Part shown: in pieces, positions 4,454 to 6,146 of the stretch | How positions within the stretch are numbered: position 1 is the first letter of the stretch | Layout of the letters: every line of letters starts with the position of its first letter | Assembly: GCA_031266635.1 (NCBI GenBank) | Contig: JAISAN010000085.1 | Coordinates: forward strand, 1 to 6,146 | From: Treponema sp. | GTDB lineage: Bacteria; Spirochaetota; Spirochaetia; Treponematales; Breznakiellaceae | Length of the DNA stretch: 6,146 nt | Reading direction: 5' to 3' | Position numbers and translations under genes: made by a program | Notes under the pieces: model-generated | The model's input: only the letters and a program-made list of their open reading frames with translations | Databases searched by the model: none | What the model was told of the DNA's origin: nothing

Positions 4454-5626
4454 ATGATTGAAGGCAGCGCGGGTGCCCAGGGGGGCGTAAAACTCCGGTA
4501 CGGCATGGTCGGCGGGGGGCCGGGGGCGTTCATCGGCGATGTCCACCGGAAATCCATTGCCCTGGACGGCCTGGCGGAGATTGCGGCGGGCTGTTTTTCC
4601 CGGTCCCCGGAAAACACCCTCAAAACCGGCCTGGCTCTGGGAATTCCCCAGGACCGGCTCTATAAAACCTTCGAGGAAATGGCCGAAGAAGAAGCCAAAC
4701 GGCCGGACAAGATCGATTTTGTGGTGATTGTGGTCCCCAACGCCGGCCATTATCCGGCGGCCAAAGCCTTTTTGAGCCGGGGAATCCCGGTGGTCTGCGA
4801 TAAACCCCTCACCTTTGAGGTGGAAGAGGCCGAAGAACTGGCGGCTCTGGCCAAAAAGAACCAGCTCCTCTTTGGCGTTACCTATACCTATACGGGTTAT
4901 CCCGCGGTCAAACACGCCAGGGAACTGATCCGCCGGGGAGAAATCGGCGATATCCGCTTTGTCAACGCCGAATACCCCCAGGAGTGGCTGGCCGTTCCCG
5001 CGGAAAAGGGGGACAACAAACAGGCGGCCTGGCGCACGGACCCGAAACTGTCTGGTAAATCCAACAGCGTGGGGGACATCGGCTCCCACATCGAAAATAT
5101 GGTGTCCTATGTAACGGGCCTGCGGATAAAGGCAGTCTGCGCCCGGCTGGACACCCTGGTGGAAGGCCGGGTTTTGGATGATAACGCCACAATCATGGTA
5201 GAATATGAAGGAGGCGCCAAAGGGCTCTACTGGTCCAGCCAGGTGGCGGTGGGGTATGACAACGCCCTCCGGTTCCGGATTTTCGGCTCCAAGGGGACCA
5301 TCCAGTGGAGCCAGGAAGCGCCCAATTACCTGGAAGTCTTCCGGCTGGGGGCCCCCAACGAGACCCTCTCCAGGGGCAAGGATGCGTTTTATCCCCATGC
5401 CCAGTCCTATTCCCGGATTCCTTCCGGCCACCCGGAGGGTTACTTTGAAGCCCTGGGCAATATCTACAGGACCTACATCGGCGCTTTGGCGAAAATCAAG
5501 GCCGGAAAACAGCCGGACGCGGCGGATCTGGACTTCCCCGGCGCCGAAGCGGGGATCGACGGCGTAAAATTCATCGGCAAATGCGTGGAAAGCTCCCAAA
5601 AAGGGGCAATTTGGATTAATTACTGA
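4454..5626 (+). CDS. Gfo/Idh/MocA-family NAD(P)-dependent oxidoreductase
   Basis: The 390-residue protein is a cytosolic dehydrogenase of the Gfo/Idh/MocA family, which oxidises or reduces hydroxyls of sugars, inositols and glycosides. The Rossmann fold begins at VKLRYGMVGGGPGAFIG (12-28) with its glycine-rich nucleotide loop. VVCDKPLTFEVEEAEEL at 113-129 contains the CDKP version of the EKP motif, with Lys117. The second, beta-sheet domain starts near 140 (LFGVTYTYTGYP). GDIGSHIENM at 207-216 supplies Asp208 and His212 at the catalytic positions. Length is usual. The ATG at 4454 is fixed by the preceding AAAAAGGAGG. The following gene, a TIM-barrel isomerase-like protein, starts 17 nt after the stop, so the two are almost surely co-transcribed. 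Substrate is unknown; candidates include 3-keto-glycoside formation, inositol oxidation and similar steps. Confidence 0.92.
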   Translation: MIEGSAGAQGGVKLRYGMVGGGPGAFIGDVHRKSIALDGLAEIAAGCFSRSPENTLKTGLALGIPQDRLYKTFEEMAEEEAKRPDKIDFVVIVVPNAGHYPAAKAFLSRGIPVVCDKPLTFEVEEAEELAALAKKNQLLFGVTYTYTGYPAVKHARELIRRGEIGDIRFVNAEYPQEWLAVPAEKGDNKQAAWRTDPKLSGKSNSVGDIGSHIENMVSYVTGLRIKAVCARLDTLVEGRVLDDNATIMVEYEGGAKGLYWSSQVAVGYDNALRFRIFGSKGTIQWSQEAPNYLEVFRLGAPNETLSRGKDAFYPHAQSYSRIPSGHPEGYFEALGNIYRTYIGALAKIKAGKQPDAADLDFPGAEAGIDGVKFIGKCVESSQKGAIWINY

Positions 5627-5643
5627 TAGAGAAGGAGGATGCT

Positions 5644-6146
5644 ATGGCGCGGCCAGTAACCATTTTTACCGGGCAATGGGCGGATCTGCCCTTTGAGACG
5701 CTCTGCGGAAAGATCAAATCTTTTGGCTATGACGGGCTGGAGATCGCCTGCTGGGGAGATCATCTGGATCTGAAAAAGGCGGCCACGGACCCAGCCTATG
5801 TGGAGAACCGGAAGGCCATTCTCGCCAAACACGGGCTCAAAACCTGGGCCATCGGCGCCCACCTGGTGGGCCAGTGCGTGGGAGACCTCTGGGACCCCCG
5901 GCTGGACGGGTTCGCCCCCAGCCAGTACGCCGGGCAGCCGGAAAAAATCCGGGAATGGGCCATTGGGGACATGAAATACGCCGCCGCCGCGGCAAAAAAC
6001 CTGGGGGTTCAGGTGGTAACGGGCTTTATGGGGAGCCCCATCTGGAAATACTGGTATTCCTTCCCCCAGACCAGCGAAAAAATGGTAGACGACGCCTTCA
6101 AAGAGATCGTCCGGCTCTGGTCGCCGATCTTTGACGAATTCGACAA
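5644..6146 (+). CDS. Sugar phosphate isomerase/epimerase-like TIM-barrel protein, 3' end outside the window
   Basis: An open frame begins at the ATG preceded by AAGGAGG at 5632-5638 (5-nt spacer) and runs to the window end: 167 codons plus two bases with no stop. The translation fits the xylose-isomerase-like TIM-barrel family (IolE, Hyi and sugar epimerase relatives): an opening strand VTIFTGQWADLP at 5-16, then GYDGLEIACWGDHLDL at 28-43, an internal strand TWAIGAHLVGQCVGD at 67-81, and VQVVTGFMGSPIW at 122-134. The GxDGxE and GDH patterns are typical of the group. Full members usually run to roughly 280-340 residues, so about half is missing, including most of the metal ligands expected in later strands. 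With the oxidoreductase just upstream, it probably acts on the oxidised sugar as isomerase, epimerase or lyase. It is too incomplete to name a reaction. Confidence 0.88.
   Translation, partial: MARPVTIFTGQWADLPFETLCGKIKSFGYDGLEIACWGDHLDLKKAATDPAYVENRKAILAKHGLKTWAIGAHLVGQCVGDLWDPRLDGFAPSQYAGQPEKIREWAIGDMKYAAAAAKNLGVQVVTGFMGSPIWKYWYSFPQTSEKMVDDAFKEIVRLWSPIFDEFD

Noticed and set aside
4334..5599. A 421-codon minus-strand open frame antisense to the oxidoreductase gene
   Set aside because: The plus strand carries a clear Gfo/Idh/MocA protein with a strong ribosome binding site. The antisense product has no recognisable motif and is a mirror of the codon bias.

Overview
The window looks like spirochaete chromosome, most likely a Treponema of the termite-gut type. 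This is inferred from three things: the first gene has the look of a treponemal outer-membrane beta-barrel protein, the second is a lipoprotein with a loose spirochaete-style lipobox, and GC-rich genes are separated by AT-rich gaps with structured islands. No rRNA, tRNA, CRISPR array, transposase or phage gene was seen, and species assignment from 6 kb is tentative.

Layout: (1) 67-1203 (+) encodes an exported, probably beta-barrel outer-membrane protein behind a recognisable promoter and ribosome binding site. (2) 1204-1461 is a hairpin-rich noncoding stretch with a candidate promoter. (3) 1462-2010 (+) encodes a DUF2314 (YegJ-type) lipoprotein. (4) 2011-2255 lies between convergent genes and holds two separate inverted-repeat elements: 97 bp with perfect 15-bp ends, and 76 bp with 9-bp ends that overlaps the stop codon of the next gene. 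(5) 4094-2256 (-) is a two-gene operon, a TatD-family metallohydrolase followed with no gap by a tRNA-dihydrouridine synthase. It is read from a good sigma-70-like promoter whose -10 lies inside a 15-bp palindrome. (6) 4095-4453 is the divergent intergenic region: the minus-strand promoter, an AT-rich stretch, a GC-rich island with three short hairpins, and a plausible plus-strand promoter. (7) 4454-6146 (+) is a second operon: a Gfo/Idh/MocA NAD(P)-dependent oxidoreductase, then, 17 nt later, a xylose-isomerase-like TIM-barrel protein cut by the window end.

How the genes fit together: the tatD-dus pair is housekeeping-like nucleic-acid processing and tRNA modification. The oxidoreductase and TIM-barrel pair is a catabolic module typical of sugar, inositol or keto-glycoside processing: one enzyme oxidises a hydroxyl, the other isomerises, epimerises or eliminates. 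The substrate cannot be read from this window. I did not find a convincing new defence or mobile system. The most noteworthy items are the intergenic inverted-repeat elements, the altered active-site motifs in the TatD and Dus proteins, and the sugar-oxidation pair.
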